Source: Gymnogyps californianus
Taxonomy: Eukaryota > Chordata > Aves > Accipitriformes > Cathartidae
Direction: 5' to 3'
DNA: 64,000 bases
NCBI RefSeq assembly: GCF_018139145.2
Contig: NC_059471.1
Location: 96,598,914-96,662,913 of the forward strand
Position numbers and translations under genes: made by a program. Within the stretch, counting starts at the first letter, position 1; each line of letters opens with the position of its first letter. The notes beneath the pieces were generated by a model that was given only the letters and a program-made list of their open reading frames with translations, did no database searches and was not told the origin of the DNA. Below are positions 24,176 to 34,554 of the stretch, in pieces.

Positions 24176-27100
24176 ATCCCACTGCCACTGTACAGGGTAT
24201 GCCTCATCGATGGTGTCCAAACCAAAGTAATCTGAATCTAATGGGAAAATTCACACATCAAAAGTATGTACACTCATGGAAATGTAATTGAAACAACACT
24301 CAGAAAGAACATTTGGGTTTTTTAATTTTGTTGGTTTGAAAACTGTAGTCTTAATGCAGAAAGGCTTATTTTAAACCACAAAGAGAGAGCTGTGGGAATT
24401 AGAAATTATCTATTTTCAGCAGCAATGTCTGTTGCATTTTTTATTCATCTGTCTTTCAGATGAGGGTTTGAGCCCAATTTTTGTACAGCTGTTGGCAAAT
24501 CTCCCCTTAACTGCAGTGGAAGAGGCTGATTGTTCATCTTTGGAAGACACTTCAGATGTCTTCTGTCACACAATAAGCACATGCAAAAAGAACTTGTTCA
24601 AGTTGGATAGGCTGCAACACAAGACCAAGGACTCGTTCCCAGGAGAGGGAAGACTCAGTTTAACAGGAGGGTACAAGGCTTGCATGGACAGGAGAGGCAC
24701 AGCAGGGTGAAAGGGGCACTTTGAACTGTGGAAAATGCAACAGATCAGTACCAGCTCTTCTCGCTGTGGTTGCAACCCAAGATGAGGACCTGCAGGCAGC
24801 AGTGGTGGCCAGAAGGAGCTTTGGAGTTGGGAAAGTGCTGGCTGGAGTGGGGAGTGGAGGACATACTCCCGGCACCAAAATGTCTCCTTACAGCTCTGAT
24901 GGGTCATATAAAAATGCTCTGTGTTTGGGTAATGCTTGGTTGGTTATATAACATGCAGTACTTATCAATGGTGACATTCATTAATGTAACTGCATACAGT
25001 GATTATGGATTTAGAGGGCCTGTTCGCTCCCACCTCCCTTAACATCTGTGAATACCACAGTGAGTAGAAAAATACCATAAAAATTCACAGAAAGGCTTTT
25101 CTCAAAGTGCTACCCTGGAAAAGAAATAATTCAGCTACTCTGTGAACTGCTCAAGAAGCAGTGAGTTATCTTCAGAAAAACTGTCGAAATCAAAAATCGC
25201 AAAACTTCTCTATCACTTCTAGTGAACAAGCTGGTCTCTCTCTCTCCTGCAGATCCACATGTGTATGAACACATAACTATGGTTATGAGCTCTTTTTTCA
25301 AACAACTCCTCCCCGTACACACCCCCTTCTCTTCCTGCCCTCTCCACATGCATGCATTCAGGCTCTTTGCTCTTCTGCTCGCAGACTGACTCTGCCCTTG
25401 CACACACACAGACGTAAAAAGAAGTGCAACCCCAGGGCCAGCGGGGCCGCTCAGTGCCCAGCCAGCTGCCGTCACCCAAGGAGCCTCAGGGAAGAAGCTC
25501 CCGCCAAACCACGGCTCCTCCTAGCTATCACTGTGCTGCTGACTCCTTGACTGTGGACTCATCCGCTGCAGTCCCATGAGACCCCACCAGATACGCAGGG
25601 CTGGAGCAGGTCAGCACGTGGCTAAGATGCCTTCAGAGGATTGCGGCATGTACTCCTGGTGACTCACTAGGAGTTCACCAAATGAACCAGATCCCAAGCA
25701 ATGAGCAACTCTGCCGACTGCGTGCAAATGGAAGAAAAGGGATGGAGAAAGTTTTGTTGTTGCTTTTTTTCATGGTGATTACAGCTGAGTCCAAATAAGG
25801 GCTGCAGGATTAGAGGGGGAAAGCTAAGATCATTAGAGAAATAGAATTTAAAAAGGATAAAGCCAGCTGGATGGGAGCTGGAGCCCACAAGACACCATGT
25901 TCTTCTCACTGTAGAAAGATGGTTGTGAGAAAATCAGAGAAGGGAGTGACAAGTGGGTGGTGATAGTCTTCACTGCAAGAGTAAGGATGTCCAAACAGCA
26001 GTGCAGAGAGACATGAAGAAAAGAGAATGGAGTTGTGCAGAGAGGAAACTAAGAGCTGATGTATGGTTCTGGAGGAACTAAGCAGCATAAGAGAGTACCA
26101 CCAGCACCCATCATGCTATTGAGTATGTGTTGCTGGTGAGGAAAGCAGGGACCTAAGTCAGGAGCCGTGTCTCAGAAGTACATCTGTTTTGGTGTTCCCC
26201 TTGGCCATATGTCAATTGTCTTACCCTGTTCTATGACATGGGAAGAGTAGCTGGGCCAGTGATTTGCAGAGCAGGCTATGGTCTGCTTTTTTCCACCCTG
26301 GCCTCTCGCTAATACATCCCACTATTCACTGTGGGGAGACAGAGGGAGAAGGCAACATTGGGCAGGCCCGGTCAAGTCTGCTCTCCATAAGGAATGCCTC
26401 TGAAGCAAGGAGCTTGATTTCTGCTGGCCTTCAGGGAGCTGTTCACCGTCATTTGTACTGACATGGTGCTGCTGGAGACCACAGAGGCCCAAGGTGCTGA
26501 CCAGAGTGTTCCCCACATTAAGCAGAGCTAAGGCTCAGATAGACTGCAGGCTTTGGTGAACCTGCAGTCCTTTGCTGAGGTAAAGTTGCCAGGTTTTACA
26601 CACTAGAATCCAGGAAAAATAAATCTAGCATAGCATGCTAGCATTTCCAATAGTGCGTGCTAACTGCTTTACTGGAAAAGTGAACAGTTGTTGCAAAAGT
26701 ACCAGAAAGTTGCAGGCTACATCGTTTTTCACATAGGATGCAGGACATGCTCATATTATATAGGATGTTCAGCAATTCTAATAATACATCAAATATGTGG
26801 CCAGAAGTTAGTTTTTGAGATGTTCACATTTTGGGCAAGAATCCTTTAAAAATATTTCCTCAGGCAACCAGTAGCTTAGGACTGAAGAGTTTATCTTGGT
26901 TAATTCTGACTGTTTTAAAAGGAAAAAGATTGTGGGGATCAGATCCTTAGCTGTTGTAAACTGGCACTGCTCCACCAACCTAAATAAACTTTTCAGTTCA
27001 TACACTGGCTAGAGAGAGTCTGACCCTATTCTTCAACTACTTAATCCCACAGATATTCACTGTATTGGCAAGAACCTGTTTGGTTTGAATGAAGAAATAC

Positions 27101-28821
27101 TAGATGTTTTTCAGCTCCATCTTATTGTCAAGTTGCTAGCACCAACGTTTAAGGCCAAGCACTACTTGTGATCCTCTGTACGATCAGTGTTTGACATCTA
27201 CTTGCTAGAATGGATTTCTCAAGTAGATAGCTGAGACTGATGCAGAAATGTTAATTTTTGTGTCTAAAGAAGCCAATCACAAATACCTATTAAATAAATG
27301 TACTGCTTCTGGGCAACAGCTGGTGGGGAGTGATGACTTCTGCTTGGCACTGTGTATCTTATCTATGTATATTATTTTCTGCACATTTTTCAAATCCATT
27401 AATAAAGTGGAAACTATGTAAGATCTTTAGTGCCAAACGTGTTGCTTAGACTATGTTTCCTCTAGTTGCCAAGGAAAGGAGAAGTGGCATAAAGAGCTGC
27501 TAGTAAAACAATTTCCAGGATTGCCTATTTTTCTTGCTTGTAAAAAGGTTCACTTCAATTTAACATTAGTTACTAACGAATGCTTGGCACAGAGGACTAG
27601 TGCCTTGATTTATGCTTCCTTGTGATGTACTTCTGGCAATTTTCCAAACTGCTTTTTTTCTTAGTGCTTCGTTGATTAGTGCAAGGATGCAAATTGGTAA
27701 ACCTTAGTATCAAGAAGTCAGAAATGCTGGGTTTGGTGTGTCCTGTTTGTATATGTAAATTTGTATTCCTGAAATGCATCATCCTTTTGAAAGGCAGCCT
27801 TGCTAAGTCTATATTTATGAATGTTAATTATCACAGAGGCAAAGCTCGTGACTTTATAGCCTGATGTGAATTTGGTGCTTAAACCAGGAATTAAACCATT
27901 TAATTATTTTTGAAGCATATAAAGCAACCTTCCAAAATTTACAACATTTACTTGTTATATACAGAATGAATTTTCTGAAAATTGACATAGCAAAGTATGA
28001 ATTAGTTTTTAAAAAAATTATTAAAGACATGCTTTAAGAATTTTTTTCCACCTCTGTCAGCCTATGAGATCCTGACTTATCTATATAATTCAGCTTAGAA
28101 TTAACATGTGGCTATAACTCTCTAAAAATTCATTCTTTCTTTTATCTGAAGGTTCCTCTTCCAAAAGAATTAAACAATACTATATTCCAGAGATTGCAAC
28201 AAATAACTTTCTTTGCAAATAGCTGTTGCTGCTATTATTACCAATGCCAGCACAGCGTAGGAAAAAAATACCCTCTGTCACAATGATCTCTACTCCCAGT
28301 CCAGTGGGAATGAAACCTAAACTGCCCTGGGATGATGCTGCCATTAGGGGCCACATTCTCAAAAAGACAAAAATGGTGTGCTCTTTGGGAGTTATGCAAA
28401 ATGAAGACATTGTAGACATTTTATGTACAGCTCCATATGTGTGTATGTGCAGTCGAGGCTGCTGGCTGGCTAGGGAGATGCCTGCTTAGACTGGAAAGGA
28501 ATTCTGAAATTAATATTAAAAAAAAATGACAGCACAACCAGGGTAACACTGAAGTTATAGGACACTGTTGCAGGATGATTTCCTTGGCAATGAGGACTGG
28601 GCACAGAGGAGTCTGTATTTGTGGATGCAGAAGTAGGGTATGTACTCTTAGATGCCTTGACTCTTCACAGTTTTGTTTTTGTTTTCAGTTTTTATGCTAA
28701 CTGTGGCACATATAGAATGATTTTAACATACAACATAAGAATTTTTATTTGTCTGAATTATAATACACCATATGTGAATGCATCTGTTCTTCACTGTGTT
28801 ACATTTATTATTTGTACTATG
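24176..28821. other. Unassigned non-coding stretch
   Basis: No gene, strong splice pair or named repeat is recognised. Short overlapping frames at 24.4-25.5 kb are open in several phases and look like chance. The interval 27.2-28.2 kb is notably AT-rich, with TTAATTATTTTT-like words near 27900. Confidence 0.5.
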
Positions 28822-28972
28822 GTGGGGTCTCAAGTTTCCACCTCAGATCAGGGTTCCAACTTGCTAGGCAATGCACAAACACATAATGGGAAACACTCCC
28901 TGCCTTGAGGAAAACATACTCTAAATTGACAAAAACAACTCAGGGTGGGAAAGGAAAACAGAGCCAGAGTAC
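28822..28972 (-). repeat. MIR-type CORE-SINE, antisense, well preserved
   Basis: This is the clearest SINE in the window. The plus strand reads TCAGATCAGGGTTCCAACTT, GCTAGGCAATGCACAAACAC, AACACTCCCTGCCTTGAGG, ATACTCTAAATTGACAA and GGGAAAGGAAAACAGAGCC. A repeat common in sauropsids runs gatcagggccccattgtgct, aggcgctgtacaaacacat, agtccctgccc-aagagctt, acaatctaaat-gacaag, gggaggggaaacagaggca in the same order. That repeat continues into the reverse complement of MIR, so the insertion is read as minus strand. The exact subfamily was not checked. Confidence 0.7.
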
Positions 28973-28999
28973 CGTTGCATGGTAGCTTAACCTCATCTG

Positions 29000-29450
29000 A
29001 ACTGAAGTTGTCACGGTCCCACACCTCCAATCCAGACCTCCGATTGCCTGTTCGGTGGCTTAAACTGGCTCACGGCTTGAGTAACTGCATCCCAGCAAGG
29101 AGAAGAGTAGGATCGATCTGAAATGAATCACCTTTTTTGGTAAGGTTAGTTCAGCAGAATTGGCGCCCTGAAGTGACTCACACTGCAGCAATACGAGCAC
29201 CAACGCTGGCACGAGGGAAGGGCCATGGCGGGACAGTGGAAGAGCGACAGCCCTGCCCTAGGTTGGCGTAAGCTGCCGTGGAAGCTCGCATGTGAGGAGG
29301 CTGCACCTGTCCCAACTCTACAAGCTCAGTGCTGCGTAGGAGAAAGCGGTGTGCAGTGTCACAGCTCCGTGCCACCGCATCGCTCTCTGCACCATGCCCC
29401 TTGCTCTGGGGTGCTGCAAACCTCACCTGTCCTAACCGTCTGGTGACAGC
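29000..29450. other. CpG-enriched patch, coding status unsupported
   Basis: Roughly twenty CpGs lie in 450 bases, so this patch stands out from its surroundings, though far less than the island at 4 kb. It overlaps the longest start-to-stop frame of the window (minus, 29178-29654, about 158 codons) and a 141-codon plus-strand frame at 29329-29754. Both are rich in R, A, S and L, as GC-rich DNA gives by chance, and neither resembles a known protein. It could be a small promoter or a non-coding RNA exon. Confidence 0.35.
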
Positions 29451-29610
29451 AAAGCACTCTAGGAAGGATCCTGCAGCCAGGATCAGGCCCTTGCCTACAA
29501 CAACAAGTAGGATACCCAGGACTGGACAGGTCAGGCACAGAGTAAGTGCTCTGGCACGTGCGAGCAAGCAGAGTTTGCTCAGGAACCCAATTTGTCCCAC
29601 TCCTTCTCCC

Positions 29611-29667
29611 CTACGTATGCATGTGTGCATGCGCACACACACAGAGACATACATACACGCCTACATG
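29611..29667. repeat. Degenerate TG/CA and CATA simple repeat
   Basis: The run contains ATGCATGTGTGCATGCGCAC, then CACACACAGAGACATACATA. It is an interrupted alternating purine-pyrimidine tract of the kind that arises from old (CA)n microsatellites. Confidence 0.6.
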
Positions 29668-30753
29668 ATGGTACAGAGGCTGGAGAGTGGCATAGGATGG
29701 TCAGCATTTCTGTATCTTCAGAGCAGAAACTCAAGGCTCCTGGGGCTATGCTGAGTTCACCAGGCCATGGTCAGTAGATACCATTTATGAACCCTTTGAT
29801 GTTAAGTGCTATGTTATTAACAAACGGTGTGCATTACATACGTGCATACCACAAAAAACAACAAGAATGGTTTCCATCCTCAGATCTGTGTGTGCTTTCC
29901 GCTCCTTTCATTTTCAATTTGCACTCTTGTTTTTAAAAGTCCACTGGGGCTTGCTCCATCTCAGCATTTGGTTTCTTTCTTTGTCCTCCTACTGCAATCT
30001 GTTACCTCTTGTTATCTAGCATTACCCCTTTCTTTATTCCTTTATGTGGTCTTGCATGGTTGCTGCTGCCACTAGGAACAAGCTGCCTGCCTCCTAGACC
30101 GTATCTTTTTTATTTTTTTTTAAATTCTAATTTTAAAACACATGTTTTTCCTGTATTTATGATGCAAAATTGTTCTGTCCTTCTCTGCTATGGGCCATGA
30201 AGAATGCTTGCTTTAATTTACCCTACATGCTGTGCTGTTGCATTCTTCTTGTCTGTAATTTATGCCACATACTGTGCGCTCCCTTGTATTATACAACATA
30301 AAGTTGCCAGATGGGTGAGTGCAATGCATGCTTTAAAATGAAGGCTTTAAGGCAACTGCTTGATCTGAAGCTGTAGAACAAGCCAACACCAAAAAGGAAA
30401 GAGCATTTGAAAATATACCCAAATGGGTCAGTAATTATTATGTGGGACTAACACTCTGAGGAACACTTGCTAATTAGCATATCATGCTATTAACTTTTCC
30501 TTGAGATTTATTTTTTCCTGCTTGCTTTTCATGGTGTATTATGGCAAAAGATGGAGCCAACAACAGAAAATTAATGGGAAAGAAGGATATTTGGTCCTAA
30601 ACTAGGACCAGTCACTTTTCAGAATGAATTTGTGCCCAGCGCTTGGAGATCTGTTTGGCTGTTGTTAGTGGGTCAGTTTGGCACTGCACTTTGCCAGGCT
30701 CTGGGGGAATCTGTAGAAGATATTCAGCATATGGGGGTTTTGTTCTTCGTGAT
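29668..30753. other. Unassigned stretch with a possible enhancer block
   Basis: No gene is recognised. The plus strand is T-rich. At 30425-30545 the words GTAATTATTATG, TAATTAGCATAT (30471-30482) and GCTATTAAC form a homeodomain/POU-like cluster similar to that at 7.3 kb. It is a weaker candidate conserved element. Confidence 0.35.
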
Positions 30754-30777
30754 CCTTTCCTTTCCTTTCCTTTCCTT
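30754..30777. repeat. (CCTTT)n microsatellite
   Basis: The five-base unit CCTTT repeats nearly perfectly about five times. The homogeneity suggests it is recent and possibly length-polymorphic. Confidence 0.8.
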
Positions 30778-32692
30778 GGCCATATTACATGTCCCTAGGG
30801 TTTATTTTACGCTGCATGGGCTAAATAACTGAGGAGCTCTAGCTCTCAGTTAGCACTACTCTACGCATTGCGTGCTTCCTGGGGCACATGTTGTCGTAGC
30901 AGCTGCATAGCCCTCACCTTCCATCCCCCTGTCCCCTTAACGGGAGGGCTACATCCAGCTGCTGATCTGCAAAATTTGCTCTGCTGTTGCTGCCCTAGAC
31001 CACACTACGCAAGACTTGGCTACACCACTGCAGTGCATGCAGTCTGGCTTGGGCTTGGAGAAAGCTGGTGTGGCCATAGAGGGGTCCTGCACTAACCAGT
31101 CCTATCACCCACCTTGGGATTACATGTGTATTTATGCAACACTTTGTGGGGGAAGCAGGGATATCCTGGGTGAAATCTTGGCTCTGTAGAAGTTGACAGA
31201 AACTCTGCAAGTGATGACTGTGAAATAAGACTCTCTCTACTGATGTGCTCAGGGAGGCTGTGGTTGCTGACACCAGCAAGAAGCAAGGTGGCTTGCTCAG
31301 CCAGCGCTCCAGCAGAAGGAAAGGCTGGGAGTAACCACGCATTTCAGGTGGGCTATTGGAAACCAGGCTGGGATTGCTAAACAGATGGTGTCACACTAAG
31401 CTTCAGCACCACCACTCCCTGCGATGAGCATTTTCAAAGAAAAACGTGAGGATGGGGAGAAATATATTAGAGTGTGACAAAATCCTACTGTGTTATGGAA
31501 GGGCCAGTGGGAGGAAGGGAGATGTGGAAAGAATCTATCTACATAGTAACATGAAGGGATAGCACTGGTAGCTAACTGGTAGGGTAGTAACATGCTAGCT
31601 AGCACTGGTAACAGCAGCAGTGAAGATGTACTAGCATGGGCTTTTAATACACTGTTCACAATAAAAATGCAAGTTCTCATCACTACACTCTGGTGGCAGC
31701 CTGTGCTGAAGCCTGCACGGCCTCACCTTGGTGCTCTTGCAACTTGGGGTAGCTAGCTTGAGCTAAGATGGCCATGCTAGTGCACACTGCAGTAACACCT
31801 TAGCAGGCAAGGTGCCGGGTGGAGCAAGAATGAGAAACTGCCAAGAGAAGCTGGATTCTCTAAATGTACACAAAAATTCAGCTGTGAGCTCACAGCTGAG
31901 AAGTGAAGATGCAGGACTATGATTCGTCTTCTGCCTTATCTGTCCCCTTTGATACCAGGGCTGAAGCTGATAAATGGACCTATTGCATAACCCATAGCTA
32001 GACTATGTTTTTCAAATGGTCTCTGCTGTCCCACCTGGTGTAGCCTTAATTGCTTTAACTATGAAATTGGCACCAGAAAGACAAGGAATGAAAAACAATC
32101 GTATTGCTCATGTTAAGAGAGCAAGTCTAGCAGAATGGGGTAAGCTTGGTGCTGTGAACACCTTTCGTGCTCTCCTACACTGGGTGACATATATGCAGTA
32201 TCTTCTAAGGAAACAGAGGTGCTTGGAGATATTTCAAGACCATTTCATTACCATTTACATTCAGATGTTTTAATTGTAAGTGATAGACCAGAGCTCACTA
32301 ACATAGGTATTTGGCATTTCAAATTTCCTTCTCAATTTTTTAAAAATTTCTTCACCACTCTGAATGGTGATGCATTATGCTTTTGCTGCAGATTATTTTA
32401 AAAAACCCATGAAGGTCTTGTCTCTGATACAGTGAATTTCCTATTGACACTAAATTGGCAGTGTAATGGAACTGATAAATACATTTCACACTTAGTTTAA
32501 CATGCCTTTAAACAATCAGGTTAAAGGACTGAGAGTAAGTAAGAACATCTAAAATAGCTGCTGATATTTTTCCTTTACTTTCTATAAGGCTTTACTTTTT
32601 AATAATCAACCCATTTCTCCCATGCATTCTGATGTACTTGAGTAAGTTGGACACAATCCAGGCATTGATTGACTGTGCTTTGCAGCACTTGC
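30778..32692. other. Unassigned stretch with a local direct repeat
   Basis: No gene is recognised. Two near copies of a 25-26-base segment lie at 31545-31570 and 31586-31610. Both begin AGTAACATG and end TAGCACTGGTA, separated by 15 bases containing another CTGGTAG word, which points to a local duplication. Confidence 0.55.
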
Positions 32693-32744
32693 TAAGTTTC
32701 TTTTTCTTCTAGAGGAAAAAGAAACTCAAGAAAGAGAAACTTAG
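32693..32744. repeat. Inverted repeat able to form a hairpin
   Basis: AGTTTCTTTTTC (32695-32706) is the exact reverse complement of GAAAAAGAAACT (32715-32726), across an eight-base centre TTCTAGAG that can itself partly pair. A third arm, GAAAGAGAAACTTAG (32730-32744), is complementary to the left arm extended outward (CTAAGTTTCTTTTTC) at 14 of 15 positions. The left arm can therefore pair with either right arm. Function is unknown; a purine/pyrimidine cruciform or an RNA hairpin are both possible. Confidence 0.6.
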
Positions 32745-34032
32745 TGCAATAGTGCCTGAAAAAAAGTATTACATCATGGGGCCTGAAAATAACTAATATG
32801 TGCCTGTTTGTCAAGGATATGTTTCCCCTTTCTGTATGACAGCCATTAGATGAGACATGTCAGTGCAGCCAGTACAGTAGCTTCTTCTCTAAGGATATAT
32901 ATGCATGTGTATATGCATATATTTAACTTCTGTCCAGGGCTTAGTCTCCATCAGTACCTAACTTGCAGTTGCAGCTGTTATTTGGGAATCAGATGCCACT
33001 GGGCTGATCTATTAGTGAATCTCTGATGCTAGTCCCACAGCACAGTGTTTCAAGAGTAAGAAATCAGAGCCGTGTTTGCCAAATCCCAAATTTAAAATTT
33101 CATTTTCTGAGCTTCTCTAAACAACACCTTTCTTTACTGCCTATCACAGTCAAAAATTCTGCACTGGGTCAGATGCTCCTGAATTGGTATTTCCCAGGGG
33201 AGAGCACGCTGGAAGATCCCGAACACTCAAGGAGCAGAGAGGACAGAGCCTTCTCTTTGGAGCTCTTGGCTCCCTTCACGAGGCCTGCTCTGACATCTCA
33301 TGCAATGTTTTGCTTCTCTGTTGTAGTGGTCTGAGAACAATGTATCAAGCTTTTCATTCTTTTGGTTTGGGTGTTTGCAGTGTCATCGAGAAGGATTGAG
33401 GCTGATATGTTAATTTTCATACCACTAGGATATAGCTTTCAAGAGAGAAATCTGTCATATGGTGAGAGAAGGAAGGACACATACTGGCTTATTCAAGATG
33501 AAAAACTTCTGCTTACATGACTAAGACTTAGTCACATACCTGGGACAGGGTTCTGTATTGGCCTTAAAATTGATGTGAAGGGAACATCCTTAGTTTTGGC
33601 AGGGGTGGGAGTTCAGTGCATTTTTCAGGGATGAAACTCAGAAGAACAGAGAAGGTCAGTTTAACCTTGTGGTTGTGGTTACGAATGAGCAAGGAAGTTT
33701 AAATTACACTGGAGGACAGCTCCTTTAGTCACAGGAGCCCGTAGTGCACTCTAGATCCTTTATAAATAAATACGAGCACTTTGTGTTTTTACAGCAATAA
33801 GCAAACTGCTAAGACACAATGACTAGGTTGTTCTTATTTAGCTTTGCTGATGGTAAAGTTCCTTATTGGTTACTCAAGATTACAGCTACGGAGCAGTCTA
33901 TAAACAGAACAACCATGCATTTTTCACAAGTGTAATACAGTAGTTTTTCAGCAGAGCTCTCTCCTGCTTCCTCATCATTTTAAATGATAAGCATCAAGCT
34001 AAAGAGAAAGAGCTAATTACATTCGTGTTTAA
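32745..34032. other. Unassigned non-coding stretch
   Basis: No gene is recognised. A TATATGCATGTGTATATGCA simple tract lies at about 32897-32922. The plus-strand frames at 33.0-33.4 kb overlap one another in different phases and look like chance. Confidence 0.5.
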
Positions 34033-34554
34033 TCAATCCAACAGCTTGTTCCAAATCTGATGGATTGTTTCGCACATCTGGCTGAATTCAGCAAAAGAAT
34101 TGGTTTCCTTCATAAGCAACTCATACATCATGCACAGGATTGCTTGGACATTGATCTCTGCAATTTTTCCTGAGAACTTTTCTATTGCAGACATGTGAAC
34201 GCTGATGGCTGAGATTCCTTGCTGCACTGCTGCTGGTTCACCTCGGGATCAGCTGCACTTTTGGTCATTCCTGCTCCTTTCAAAACCCGTCTCTTGTACC
34301 ACAGACGGCACTGCAGTTCTGTCTCATGAAATGCCTGCTTGCAGAAATCTCCAGATGTGGTTTAGAACTCCTCCCTGCCACTCATGTGCCCCGGCGTTCT
34401 GCTGGCCGATGCTGGTTGACTGTACGTGCTTGCTCAGCGACACTGGGTCCATCCAAACCTCCCCGGGTTCCTCAATCAACTTTTTCTAAATTGTTCCAGG
34501 AGCGGCGGCCTTTGACTGACTCACTGAAGCCCTATTAACTGAATAATAGGACAT
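34033..34554 (-). pseudogene. Decayed gene or exon, 174-codon frame with three stops
   Basis: One minus-strand frame runs from an ATG at 34554 to a TGA at 34033, 173 residues if the stops are ignored. It is broken only at codons 23 (TAG, 34486-34488), 77 (TGA, 34324-34326) and 102 (TGA, 34249-34251). Each stop is one C-to-T change from CAG or CGA, the usual way genes decay. Non-coding DNA of this composition would be expected to hold several more stops. The last 71 residues are fully open and look like an amphipathic helical region; recognisable words are EINVQAILCMMYELLMKETN and ETIHQIWNKLLD. The VQA...MxY...MK.TN pattern loosely recalls the helix of the meiotic protein SYCE3, but that is a by-eye impression and I do not assign it. 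No poly(A) tract follows, so a processed copy is not shown. It could instead be a short functional exon covering only the last 71 codons, or chance. Confidence 0.4.

Noticed and set aside
29178..29654. Longest start-to-stop frame in the window (minus, about 158 codons)
   Set aside because: It lies in a CpG-enriched patch where stops are rare, a 141-codon frame runs on the opposite strand, and the composition (R, A, S, L, C) and lack of any recognisable domain suggest chance.
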